Origin: Anoplolepis gracilipes
Taxonomy: Eukaryota; Arthropoda; Insecta; Hymenoptera; Formicidae
Length of the DNA stretch: 64,000 nucleotides
Direction: 5' to 3'
Assembly: GCF_047496725.1 (NCBI RefSeq)
Contig: NC_132977.1
Location: 2,658,501-2,722,500, forward strand
Part shown: positions 52,673-64,000 of the stretch, in pieces
How the letters are laid out: the number at the start of each line of letters is the position of its first letter
How positions within the stretch are numbered: position 1 is the stretch's first letter
The notes under the pieces: generated by a model
What the model saw: only the letters and a program-made list of their open reading frames with translations
Databases searched by the model: none
Told to the model about the DNA's origin: nothing
Program-made: the position numbers and the translations under genes

Positions 52673-55228
52673 ATTCCTTTTAGAGTCTGGTGTAATATTT
52701 TCGCGCGGACAATCGTCTTGTAATTGCAATGCCACGAAGAGAGGCGCCACATAGATAAACACCAAGTGCCAAGCTATCCCTGTCTAACACTTTCTCTCCT
52801 TTCCAATACTATTAGCTGTCGAACGCTATAAACATCATGTCTAACCGTTCATTCCTAATGCCAGTGTTAAATAGCATCACTTTAAAAATTTACCTATGCG
52901 AATTTTCGCTTAAATCCACAAACCGAGTTGCGTAACGCTACGCATTTTCCTAAGCCTCGGAAAAATCGTGCGAAAAACTTCTCAGAAAAAAAGAATATTC
53001 TTACTTTGACAATATCTTTAGTTTCAAAATGTAAATCTTGAAATGAAATTATATTGCGTTAAACAAAAGAAAATTTGCTTGGATAAAGACATTTTATATA
53101 GTTCAACCAAAAAAATATATTCTTCTTATTTAAGAATAATTTTCTTGAATGGAGAGGAAAAAAATGTTGAATAGAAAAAAATAACACATGTTCAAATCGA
53201 AGATTATCATTTTCTTAGAGTTAAAATCATTATTTTATTCTTGAAATGACAATCGTAGTATTGAAATAAGATTATAATATTGTTGAAATTTAAGATTTTT
53301 TAATTCTTCGAAGAAGATTATAAACTGTTGCGTATGTATAAAACAAATGAGCGCGTTTATATGAGTATATAAGTTTTGATTTGACATTTACTTTTTTCTG
53401 TGCGCATACGCGTGTACAAAAAAAATCTATCATATACTAACAAATTCCGAATAACTTTTACATTAAAATGTCACATCAAAAGTTCCGATCGTTTGTTTTC
53501 TAAAACTTTTGCGAGCTCGTCAGCGAAGCGGAAACACCTTGATCTCGCCTCCTGGGAACCCGCGACTCCGGTCTTACTCTCGATTAATCAGTGCAATCAT
53601 CACGTAATTCTCGCATCTACTGATGCAATCCGGACGCGATTCGTCCTTTAATGGATGGAGTAATTGGCGCACAAAGTGCTGAGTTTTTGCAGGATCTGTC
53701 ATGTCGTACTCACAAAAATATTATACATTCAAATAAATAAAGTGCGGTAATTTTATCTTCTTGTGATAATTTTTAAAACAAATAGAGAAAAATGTTATAT
53801 CTTGTGTACACTTTTAAGCGCGAAAATAAATTTAGATAACGTTTAACGCGCTACAGGAAAAACTTAGGAATATTATTTTACTTTTTTTCTAAATATATTA
53901 TAATTTGAAGTAAAATTTATTGAAAGAGTTTTGTATATATATATATATATATAAAATATAATCTTTTTTCACAAGAGGGAAGGGTATTGATGATTGCATT
54001 ATTATAGACTTGTATCAATTTTAAACTCAATCGCTAAGAAATTATTCTGCGAATAAAAATATTGATTTATTTAACACAAATGACGTAATTTTTGCTCACT
54101 CATCCGAATCCATCTGAAAGCAATGCTTCTCGGAGAGACGATCGTATGCGGGATATCATGAGAAACGGCATGTTGTATAATAATGCAACGTCGATCCCCT
54201 CGCTGGCAGATGGATATAAACCATAGACCGAAGCGGTAACGAGGCATTATATACTTTCTAGGAAGTATCCAAGGCGGAAGGGGTACCCGGGGTCATCGAG
54301 GTCAGGAAAATCGATATATGCAACAAGAAGCTGCATCGCGAGACTCTGTATCTTCCGATTTCTTCCGCTTTAAGAACTATCTAAATTCATCATCAGCTAA
54401 ATTATACCTTCATTTAAGAGTCCCAATTACTTTTCGATTTCAAATATTCTTCTTTTCGATAGTATAATATTATATTAACCGCTAATATCGAAAGATGCTC
54501 TCAGAGAATGTATGTATATCTCTAAAAGGGAACTAATGTAAAATTAAAAAAAAACCGTAAATTTAATCTGCCATGGAAAACATAACGTATTGTGCGATAT
54601 TGATCGAAGGGAAATCACTGTGTAAAGCGCCAGTAAGATATCCCGAGAGGCAAGGGAGAGACGTGTCTATGAGAGACGAGTACTGAAAAGCTGTGGGAGC
54701 GCGGCCAAGCATCATCGGTACCGAGGTAGATAGATAGGAATGTTTCTATAGTCGAAGAAAGTTAAGAATTTTCACCTCCTAGAGAAAGCATACCGCATGA
54801 CGCATGTAGATATTACGCCACGTAGAATTGATTCCCCCTCGTCACGACGGCCTTCGATCCGCGTAGTTGTCGTTGTTGACACGACACGATAGACCTCTCT
54901 CACTGGGTCGTCTCCGTCGAAGCTTCCCTCTTTCGTGTTCTTTGCCCCTTCATCATCTCTCTCGTATCGCTGTAATTTTTATATCTTGCGTCTTCTTGCG
55001 AATAACTTTCTTGTCTCGATACAACAATTTTATATTTAAAAATTAATATGAAAATTGTCTTTCGCAAAAAAAAAAAAAAAAAAAAAAACGGTCACTATTT
55101 GTCTTCATCTTTTTGTTCAATCAAAAACAATGTATCAAAATTTTGATATACATACAAGTTAGTCTGTCCGAAAAAAATTTTCATTCGCTAATATAACACA
55201 CAATCAATTAAAAATCAATTAATATGCA
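52673..55228. other. intergenic, no gene recognised
   Basis: No exon with recognisable similarity on either strand. A TA run at 53933-53952 and a poly(A) run at about 55067-55088 are the only marked structures. Confidence 0.45.
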
Positions 55229-55461
55229 GTGCCTGACCTAAAACAGGTCAGACAAATATCTCAAAAATTGAATCCAACAGGCAAAAATATTTCAGACAAA
55301 AGTTGTTTGGCTTGAAGGGAGACGTAAGATGGTGCCATTGGTTCGACTTTGGCATACACCCAAGGTCTTCTTTCTAAGAGTCAAACAACTTTTATCTGAA
55401 ATATTTTTGCCTGCCGCGCTCTATTTTTAAGATATCGATTGATTTGTTTTAGGCAAGACAC
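55229..55461. mobile_element. MITE with ~85-bp terminal inverted repeats
   Basis: The left end GTGCCTGACCTAAAAC matches the right end reverse complement GTGTCTTGCCTAAAAC. The inner GGCAAAAATATTTCAGA and AAAAGTTGTTTG are repeated in inverse on the right arm. The middle of about 60 bases is unique. No coding capacity and no secure target duplication. Confidence 0.75.
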
Positions 55462-55489
55462 CCTATGTGTGTATGTGTGCTATATACAT

Positions 55490-55491
<2 letters not shown>

Positions 55492-55556
<65 letters not shown>
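55492..55556. repeat. (CA)n(TA)n compound microsatellite
   Basis: A short CA run passes directly into about 45 bases of TA, next to the palindromes at 55555-55710. Confidence 0.9.
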
Positions 55557-55560
<4 letters not shown>

Positions 55561-55710
55561 GAAATAAATAATATTGATTAAATATTATATATATATATAA
55601 TATTTAATCAATATTATTTATTTCTATTAATTGTATGATTATAACGCTATATATGTTATATATAGCGTTATAATCATACAATTAATAGAAATAAATAATA
55701 TTGATTAAAA
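55555..55710. repeat. two overlapping palindromes sharing one arm
   Basis: TTAATAGAAATAAATAATAT occurs at about 55555, inverted at about 55610 and direct again at about 55682. The first and second copies form one hairpin. The second copy together with a further 20 bases forms a larger hairpin (55603-55709) with perfect arms of about 52 bases and a 3-base loop. Parts recur in altered form at 56346-56470. Confidence 0.8.
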
Positions 55711-55781
55711 ATAAATATTTTATATATATCGTATATTTTATTTGTTTTTTTGTTTTCCAAAATATTTATTTATTTCATTAC

Positions 55782-55818
<37 letters not shown>

Positions 55819-56555
55819 ATTGTGAAATTCGCGAGCACGAAATTATATTCATACATAGGATTGATTTGGATGAGAGCAGAGTAAATTCTAAATAAACGAA
55901 CCATCTGATTTTGAAGTAAATCGTTTCTCAGAATTTTCACTTATGCTTCTCTTTATATACTCGGGTCCGTGTTACGAGAGAGCAGAAATGATCTGCGTAG
56001 AAATGCGTAGTAGCGTAAATCGCGATAGGGGCACTGTTGGTCGCATCACCTCGAACATCATCCAAGCACCCAAGAGTCGCACGATTCTTACGCAATAGAA
56101 CGAGTTACAAACGCAGAGCGATTACGCAGTAAGCAAGCGAATTTCACACTCGGACATGTGGCAGCCCAAATATACAATAGAGCATAGTGAAATGGGTTTT
56201 CAGAGAGTAATTTCTACGACACACGCGCAAAAAAAATTACATGCTATTACACAGAATGATTGCTGTTAAAAGCAAAATCTGATGAATGATTATATGTTGC
56301 AATTGAGATAATAAATAAGCAAATATTTACACATCTTTTGTTCCTTACTATATATATAGCGTTATAATCATATAATTAATAGAAATAATACCTAACTTTT
56401 TTCCAAAAGAAATAATATTGATTAAAAATAAAGAAATATTTTATATATATCTATATTGCACATTTTATTTGTCTTTTGATATATTATAATATTTGTTTCT
56501 TTGTTTTTCAAAATTTTTTTTATTTATGTATTTATTTATTAAAAATTTATTTTGT
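55711..56555. other. 3' flank of COQ5, intergenic
   Basis: Holds a degenerate second copy of the 55660-55770 segment at about 56346-56540 and a - strand AATAAA at 56546-56551 just beyond the COQ5 stop. No gene seen. Confidence 0.5.
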
Positions 56556-58201
56556 TTATAGTTTAAAACCTGAATGAATAGCTACTATACCACAAGTAAG
56601 ATTCTTATAAGTCACATTTCTAAATCCAGCAGTCTCGATCATATCCTAAAAACATAATAGAGAATATGCAATTAAAAACAAAGATCATATTAACAAATTT
56701 TCAGATATAATGTAACAAAAGCTTGATAATTAAATAATTAAAATAATCATAGAATTAAAATTAAAAAAATAATAATTTAAATCATATTAGAATAATTAAA
56801 ATGAAAAAACTAGAATTGTAAAAAATATCTCAATACTTAAACATGTTATTAAATTTCTTATGTAACAAGTAAAAAATAATAAAACTAAAATAAATATAGA
56901 GACTTTACTTTGAACTCTTCTTGTTTTGGAAATTTTCTTATGCTTTCTACAAGATACTGATATGCTTTCCACTGCCCACTGATCAACTGTCCCATCACAG
57001 GTATTATTTGAAAAGAATATTGATTGTATAACCTAAAACAGATATTTAAGAAAATTTTACTATTTTAGTCCATGCATTATTTTACACACAAATTTTCTCA
57101 TTTCAAAGCACATACCATTGTAAAGCTCCACTATTGACATGGCTAAATTCTAGGCACAAGAATCTTCCTCCTGGCTGTAAAACTCTGTATGCCTCAGACA
57201 ATACCTGCGATTTAAATATTCTTTAGAGTTTCTAAAATATAAATATATAAATTTAACTTTTTTTTATAAGTTGCAGCATATATTGTAACATATAATGAAA
57301 TAATGTACTTTTAATGAACCTTTATGTTACATAAATAATTAACAAGTAAATCCAGTGTATTATAAACACCTTGTCAATATGCGTTACATTCCTTACTCCA
57401 AACGCTATAGTATAAGCGGTAAAAGATTCTTCGGGAAAGGAGAGATTTTCTGCATCCTCCTGCTTCCAAGTAATACTGCAATTACTGTCCTGCGACAAAC
57501 CCAACCTAATTGCCCGTTTTTTTCCAATGTCTAGCATATGTTGATTAATATCGCACACAGTTACATAGCTATGTATAGCTTGCAGATTTGGTGTATTCTT
57601 TAGAAAGTTCATATACCGGAATGTAATGTCGCCTGTACCACCAGCAGAATCCAAGAGATGGGTTCCATGAGTCGGTCCTAATTCTTGTACAAAAATATCT
57701 TTCCAAATGCGATGGATACCCATACTCATAACATCATTCATTACGTCGTAATAATTGGCAACATTTTCAAATACAGTATACACTGAAAAAAATAAATATT
57801 ATTCAATTAAATTATATACATATACTCAATTTTTAATGTAAAACTATGTCTAACACAGATTGTAAAACTGTTTAGTTTAATATTTATCAATCTTCTACGT
57901 ACAAAAAAAAAGGGAAAAAAAATTTGATGTAACTATTATTAAATATGTAATATTTAATACCCTCGTTCATCTTTTCACTCTCCTTGATTGTTTGAAAACC
58001 GAAATGCGTTGTCTTCTCATCATTTTCCGAAGATGGATTCGACGTTCTTGAATAATCGCATTTGGTTACAACAGTTTTTAGATATTTATCCAATATCCGA
58101 CCTTCTTTCATAATATTTATGCAGAGATTTTTACAGACCATCATATTGTAAAACGATTGTACGAATACGAGTGTGAACGATTCAAAAAATTCAAAACACA
58201 A
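56556..58201 (-). CDS. Coq5: COQ5, 2-methoxy-6-polyprenyl-1,4-benzoquinol methyltransferase, mitochondrial
   Basis: Exons 57961-58201, 57370-57782, 57116-57204, 56909-57032 and 56556-56645 close in phase to 318 residues (human 327). COQ5 is the SAM-dependent C-methyltransferase of ubiquinone synthesis on the matrix side of the inner membrane. Family marks are HFGFQTIKESEKMNEVYTVF, ANYYDVMNDVMSMGIHRIWK, the SAM-binding LLDSAGGTGDIT (residues 123-134), EDAENLSFPEESF, AFGVRNVTHIDK, PGGRFLCLEFSHVN and GIVAIHSGFKL at the end. Position 126 is Ser where Val or Met is usual. The first ATG gives MCFEFFESFTLVFV; the later Met pair at codons 20-21 is an alternative start, and either would serve as a mitochondrial presequence. 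An AATAAA follows the stop at 56546-56551. Confidence 0.95.
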
Positions 58202-58341
58202 TCAACTGAAGAATATCTTTGACCACTGAATCAAAATCATAATATAAATATTAATTACGGTATATTGATATATTCATGATGGATGTGTTCAGGAAACGCA
58301 CTTTTGTCGCTATGAGTGCGCTTTGGCTAAAGACTTATTTT

Positions 58342-58464
58342 GGGCGCGTTCGGGGAGACGCTATTAGCGCTAACAGCATCGTTCTATCTTTGTTTAACTT
58401 TTGATGAGTAACAAAGATAGAATGAAACGGCGTTAGCGCTAATAGCGTCTCCCTGAACGTGCCC
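58342..58464. mobile_element. foldback MITE upstream of COQ5
   Basis: The left arm GGGCGCGTTCGGGGAGACGC pairs with a right arm that reverse-complements to GGGCACGTTCAGGGAGACGC. Pairing continues through TATTAGCGCTAAC and TTCTATCTTTGTT to a loop of about 10 bases; only a few mismatches. It lies 141 bases upstream of the COQ5 start codon. Confidence 0.8.
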
Positions 58465-58474
58465 TTTATATAAG

Positions 58475-58518
58475 AAATTGATTGGTCCATTAGCACAAAG
58501 AAATGGACCAATCAATTT
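58475..58518. repeat. short perfect inverted repeat
   Basis: AAATTGATTGGTCCATT at 58475-58491 is followed by its exact complement at 58502-58518 around a 10-base loop. Sequence to the right (GCTTATGCAG, CGCAAGTTT) resembles the 19181-19305 foldback, so this may be a remnant of that family. Confidence 0.65.
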
Positions 58519-59372
58519 TATTGTGCACATGCTTATGCAGCTACGCAAGTTTAAGCTGGATTTACAATAGGTGTAATAAGCCTAAGTCATAAGAAATTAA
58601 CCAATCACATTCGATTATTCTTCTCATATTTAATCGTGATTTAGAACTACCCTGAATAAGTTCTAAGAGCGACCAAACTTTAATTAATTCGTTTTCCCTT
58701 TCTTTCTAAAAACAGAAATCTATAAGAATGAAAAGGAAAGCGAATTAATCGGAACTAAATGATTGTATTTATTTTTCATAAAATAAACCGTTGACGTGTC
58801 GTAATGGCGTTTCTTTGAACGCACCCGTAATGTCAAATCGATTTTTCCGTTTTTGCGAAAACTGCACGTGGTGGCAGATGATTGGCGATCATTTACTTTT
58901 TCGTCTTCCCGCGTGTGAAAAACATAGAATGCTCCAGAGTGTACTGTGTTGAATACATTTGACATTCGATATTCGATACCGAATATATCGGTTTATTCCG
59001 TTGGTCATACGTCAATACGCTGGAGATCAGAATCGTTGTTTCACAGTATGTAATTTACGTACGTAATTTAAATTTGCAATTAGTTTGTGATAATTTTGTA
59101 TCTTATTGTATATAACAAAGTTATAACAAGAGTACCTAATACAATTAGAGTAATTAGTTATCGTTTATAACGATAATTTATATAATAAGTGAGGCTTAAA
59201 CATGTGTCTATCTCGATCTTAATGAATAAAGACAGACATATATTTAAAGTCAAAATAGTTATGCAATCGGGCCTTAACTATATATCAAATATTTTTTTTT
59301 TGCTCAAAAGAGAAAAACGCTTTAAAATTAATTGTTATAAAAATACATGATTCATATTGTGCTCTTTTTTAG

Positions 59373-59451
<79 letters not shown>

Positions 59452-59765
59452 TGTGCATTTTGTAATAAAAATGATAGATATTTTTAAATTAAAAAAAAAT
59501 TGCATTTAATATACGTTTTTTTGCAAAAATGTTTTTTTTTACAAATATCTTTTTTTTTAACTTACATAATCTCAATAATTAACTTACTGTTTACATTTAA
59601 ATTAGAGGTCATATGTATTCCTTTCTTGTATGATCTTATGTTCCATGTATGTACAAAAAAAAAAAAAAATATTTACATCTTATTATATGAAGCACAATTC
59701 AAGGTAGTTAATATTTTTTGTTTCTATATTTGTGTTTAATATGTTTTCATCTCTTTATTTTTCAG

Positions 59766-59853
59766 AATTTGAGAAAGTGTGCTGAAAGTTTCCTATATCA
59801 AAATAAGATTGTTAATAAGATTTTAAAGAGAATTATAGGAGATCCTTATAAAA
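59766..59853 (+). other. likely 5' UTR part of HLCS exon
   Basis: TTTTTCAG at 59758-59765 looks like a splice acceptor for an exon running to 59992. The ATG at 59854 is preceded by an in-frame TAG about 18 bases upstream, so the protein starts at or after 59854 and these bases are leader. Confidence 0.5.
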
Positions 59854-62800
59854 ATGCTAACAATTGCTTATGCGATATACATATTTGTACGAAGACGACA
59901 GAGATTACAATTTGAAACTAATTTAAGTAAATTGTGTAAATCAGATGGTCAATCCTCTATTATGTATTGTTTTGACCAATATTACTTTCGAGGTATTATA
60001 TATTTTCACATATATAGCAAACTTGATTATTTAGCAATTTATTGATAATGTTATATTTATTAATATGATTTGTGAATATTTTATATAATGTGTTGTAATT
60101 AACACGTTCGCGACGGGATGTACCACCGGCGGTCAAGAATGTACCACCGGTGGTACATCCCGTCGCGAACGTGTTAATAGAGAATTAGATGTATTGTTGG
60201 AAAAATAATTTTTCATAATTGTATTTTTGCACTGATATTAGAATTGTTAAATAGAAAAAAATATATTTATATATTACTAACTATATATTTACTAATTTAA
60301 AAACAAATTTGTTTGTAATTGTTTTAAGATTTAGAGTTGGGGAGAATTGGCTGTCCATTATTGAAAAAGAATTTTGAAGTTGACTTTGAAACATTTTATA
60401 ATTGTCAAACAGTTTTGTGTAGCATAGGGTCAAAAGTATGTATAATATTTAGGAAATCTTTTTTCATTTACATTTATAAACATGAGTGAGAATGTCATGA
60501 ATAATGACTATTATTTTTTTAGCGAGAAATTAATATATCAAGGTGGTTGATACATAAAGATAAAGAAGCATCAATATACTTTCCCTTTGAAATACCTTTC
60601 ATCAACGATCAGAGTTCAAGCAAATCTAAGAATTGTGTACACTTTCTTATCGAACTTGATTTTTCAATGTATCGCAAGGATACCTTAGAACACTGTATAA
60701 AAGTATATTAATTTTTATTTATTTTCTTTATTGTATATTATATGAACAATTATATAAAAAAATAATTATGTTTATTATGCATACTTATCTTACAGATTCA
60801 AGATTATGGTGTACTCAAGGCATGGGAAATTAACAATACAAGTCTAAATTTGCTTCTAGAGTCGGATATTAATCATATTGTAAACTTGGGAACTATGTTT
60901 CTACAGGGACGATATTTTATCAACAATTGTTTATTTATAAATCGTATACTATGTATGTATCATTTTTGCATTTCAGATTTCAGATTATGATATATTTCAA
61001 TTAGTTTTATTCTTTTGTTTCATCTTTCTAGCTGTTGCAGTAAAAGGAAAACCATGTGTTTATCATCTTATTAAAAAATCCACAAAAACACAAATATGGA
61101 ATAAAGGCAAGTAATATTAATGTGCTCTTATAATTGTTACATTTCTTTTCAATAGTTATGTTATTAATGTATTTTTCATTTAGAAAATCTTATAAGAAAC
61201 CTTCACAATCTTGATAATGCAGCTAAAATAGCCGATGTAGGTTATCCTATAGCGATTGAATCGCTTAATGTAAAAGTATATTTGCAAAATGATACTCCAG
61301 AGAATTTCAAAAAAGGTAAAGATTAACTAATGTGCACAGTTTAAACAGTTTTTCTAATTGTATATGTAAACTTTTTAAAATTTTTATTCTTAAAAAAATA
61401 TTAAAATAATTAAAATATTAAAATCTATTAACAATTGTTTAGTTTCGCTAGAAAAGAAGATTCAACAGGAAATCGATGAACTATCGTTCACACTAACTCC
61501 ACCTAATAAAGGTCGCTCAGTGGAAGTCATATTACCAAAGAATGAAGAATTTTCTGAAGATGTCAATAAAAAAGAGGACGAAATTATAATTAAACCTCCA
61601 AATGTACTCATTTATACAGAATCTGCACAAGCAGGCAAAAATATAAAAGCTGTATTAAGTAAAATACTAGATCCAGAGAGGTATATAAGTTAGATATTAC
61701 AATACAGTTCTATGTAATTGGTGATAATAAGCTTGAGCAACTTTTTTCCGAATTAAATATCTCTATTTTAAGAATTATTAGTGACATATATTTTTTTTTT
61801 AGATATATCATTTCTTACTTAATAGAAAAAGAAGCTCCCAGGAATACTTGGATAGATCAGGTTGCTTTAGTTGTCGTTTGTGGTAATGTTAAACGGATGG
61901 TTACTAACCGGTTTATGGAATACATTTTATGCGGTGGTAAGCTTCTGTCATTATGCTCCAACATGCTACGCACTGTGCTGCCATCATTCAACACTACAGA
62001 AATGTGTGAAAATAAACTTACTGCTTTTTCGTACGGAAACTGGGAGCACGTGCGTCTAATACATAGTATTTGTTGCTATCAAGCATCTCCCAAGCGAAAT
62101 TTTTCTGAAGACGACGAAGATGAAAAGTAATATAATATATATTTTTTCTGTGTTTTTAATAAAATAAAATAGTACAGTTATAACATAAATATATATCGAA
62201 AAATCGAGACAGAAAAATATTATAGATATTTAAAATGCATTATTTTTACAGGAGATCTAACTCCAAATCTTCAGCTCCATCAAAACAACTACAGCAGTTT
62301 AAGTATATAGATGAATATCACAAGGAATATTCGTTTCAAGTGGAAATATTGTGTGAAGAACAAACGTGGCAAAATCCAAGTATATTACTTGCAACTACCA
62401 GCAATGGTGGGAAAATAGTGTTCTGCCAGATCCATTTGGAAACAGATCCGATGGATTACGAAGACCAAAAGGAATTTGAGACGCTCAAAGAGAACGATCA
62501 CGCACGTTTAGAAATAATCAGTGATCTGTTGAATAGGCATCTAGAAATGGAGATAAATCGTGCTACCAAATTATCGACTAAATATACTCCAGCTTATCTT
62601 ATAACTAAACCTGAGTATAAAATTGTGAGTAAGCTTGATAATAGTTTTCATAATAATAATAATCCTAAGCATTACACATTACAATCAACAGTTGAAGGCT
62701 ATAATTTGTCATAAATTTACAAAAAAATGTTATTTTGTTGTATTTGTAGCCACAAGAGTTGCTTAATCTGATGAAGGATAAATTAAAAATGTCAGATTTA

Positions 62801-64000
62801 GAGATACAATTCTGCACTGATGAAGAAAACTTCAGAAAAGCATCAGAGAATTTCCTACCTATTATAAGGAATAATGAACCTTCGAGTAATTTCTTACCCA
62901 AGCGTTATTATAAGGTAAATTTTGTTTCAGTGCTTAATAGTTTACTTTTCAGCATTTTCTTAATAATTTCTCTTAACAATAATTATGCATTTAAGAAATT
63001 CCGTTTAATGCATTTTTACATGATTTACTTACACTATTTATAGCATGTAATTAAATGAATTTAAAAAAAGAGGGGGTATTTTTTAGTTTCTGCACTTAAA
63101 ATTAAATTTTATGAGAAACTTTTTTTTCCTCCAGGCTCTCAACACAAAGAAACTAGGTCAATTAGTAATATATTCAGATGTTTTAAAATGTACCATGAAT
63201 GTGGTGGAAAACCGTATGACACATGGATTGGCGGTTATTTCACGACAACAAACACAAGGACGAGGTATTTCATTTTTCATTTGTATGCTAATGGAAAAAT
63301 TATAACGAAAGTTATTTTTAGGAAGATCTTCCAACACGTGGCTTAGTCCAGTAGGTTGTGCTATGTTTACTCTACAAGTTCACATTCCTAAAGTTTCGAA
63401 TCTCGGTGGACAAATATCAATTCTGCAGAGTATTGTCGCTGTAGCAATGATATCAGCTGTAAGATCTCTTCCAGGATACGAGGTATTTTTTCTCTTCTCT
63501 CATTTTTATTATGCAATTTTAGTTTCTACATTGTAGATTTTCATGTATATATTATTTGAAAATACCTTAAAAATATTGAAATTATTAATATATGATAACT
63601 ATTTATGTGTGTATGATTAATTCATATATTTCATATAGGAAATTAATCTTAGAATAAAATGGCCTAACGACATATATGTCGGTAAATCGACTAAGATTGG
63701 TGGCTTGATAGTGCATACACTTTCAGATGCGTCAGATTATATTTGCAATATTGGTATGTAAAAATAATCATAATATAAATGTAAATTTTATGGATAATTT
63801 TATTTGTTTAAAACAAAAATAAAATTATATATTTCAGGTGCTGGTATAAATATCTCCAACAGCAAGCCTACAACATGCATTAATGATGTAATTTTACTAT
63901 ATAATAATAAATATAAAAAAAATTTGAAAAAGTTCACTTATGAAGAATATTTGGCGCTTGTATTTAATGAATTGGAAAAATTGTTAGATTGTGTAGAAAA
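59854..64000 (+). CDS. Hcs: holocarboxylase synthetase (biotin-protein ligase), 3' end beyond window
   Basis: Fourteen exons: 59854-59992, 60335-60435, 60523-60702, 60796-60952, 61032-61106, 61184-61315, 61443-61680, 61803-62126, 62252-62624, 62750-62914, 63135-63264, 63322-63482, 63639-63753 and 63838 to the window end. All phases close; at least 817 residues are encoded here. The enzyme makes biotinyl-AMP and attaches biotin to carboxylases. The N-terminal half has the HLCS region PPNVLIYTESAQAGKN, ILCGGKLLSLCSN and KIVFCQIHLETDP. The catalytic domain has SRQQTQGRGRSSNTWLSPVG (ATP/biotin loop, about 664-682), KWPNDIYVGKSTKIGGLIV with Lys744, and GAGINISNSKPTTCIND. The intron at 61107-61183 starts with GC, not GT. 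Intron 1 carries a TTAA-flanked MITE. The C-terminal domain lies outside the window. Confidence 0.95.
60099..60177. mobile_element. piggyBac-like foldback MITE in HLCS intron 1
   Basis: Two TTAA tetramers flank CACGTTCGCGACGGGATGTA and its reverse complement; the arms continue with CCACCGG and differ at one base around a 9-base centre. A TTAA duplication is the piggyBac signature. Total about 79 bases. Confidence 0.8.

Larger units (their letters stand above)
58202..59764. other. divergent COQ5-HLCS intergenic region
   Basis: Holds the two foldback structures at 58342-58518, a (TA)n run of about 70 bases at 59373-59443 and otherwise AT-rich sequence. Both promoters must lie here or within about 100 bases of it, but no TATA or initiator could be assigned with confidence. 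Confidence 0.5.

Overview
This 64 kb window is eukaryotic, from an insect nuclear genome. The genes are split by GT-AG introns. Two of them encode Tweedle (DUF243) cuticle proteins, a family confined to insects. Between the genes lie many microsatellites ((TC)n, (GA)n, (TA)n, CATA/CGTA) and short foldback transposons. The style fits a hymenopteran such as an ant, but that is inference; no species marker was seen.

Layout. Bases 1-720 hold a doubtful 3' coding end with a frame break. Tweedle gene 1 is on + (6935-10711). Four genes follow on -: an LPCAT3/nessy-type MBOAT lysophospholipid acyltransferase (13348-17255), an SLC38A11-like amino acid transporter (24087-27831), the MAP3 kinase TAK1/MAP3K7 (30562-36716) and Tweedle gene 2 (44447-46492). 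About 10 kb without recognisable genes comes next (46.6-56.5 kb). The window ends with a divergent pair: COQ5 on - (56556-58201) and holocarboxylase synthetase (HLCS) on + (59854 to beyond the end). All seven main genes were rebuilt exon by exon. Splice phases close in every one, and the conserved catalytic motifs are present.

Function. The genes are mostly unrelated housekeeping and signalling genes: phospholipid remodelling, amino acid transport, TAK1 immune/JNK/NF-kB signalling, ubiquinone synthesis and biotin attachment. The two Tweedle genes are clear paralogues with the same three-exon plan: a five-codon first exon, a phase-0 intron, DUF243 ending in KTQ, and a last exon starting KE and ending SGPY. 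They face each other across about 34 kb.

I found no defence cassette, CRISPR array, virus or other obviously new system. The most interesting material is a set of non-autonomous DNA transposons with readable insertion signatures: a perfect 55-bp-arm hairpin with an empty-site control beside it, a hAT-like element with an 8-bp duplication, a TTAA-flanked element in an HLCS intron, and two families present twice. A frame-proven GC-AG intron in HLCS and a tandem-acceptor exon in TAK1 also stand out.
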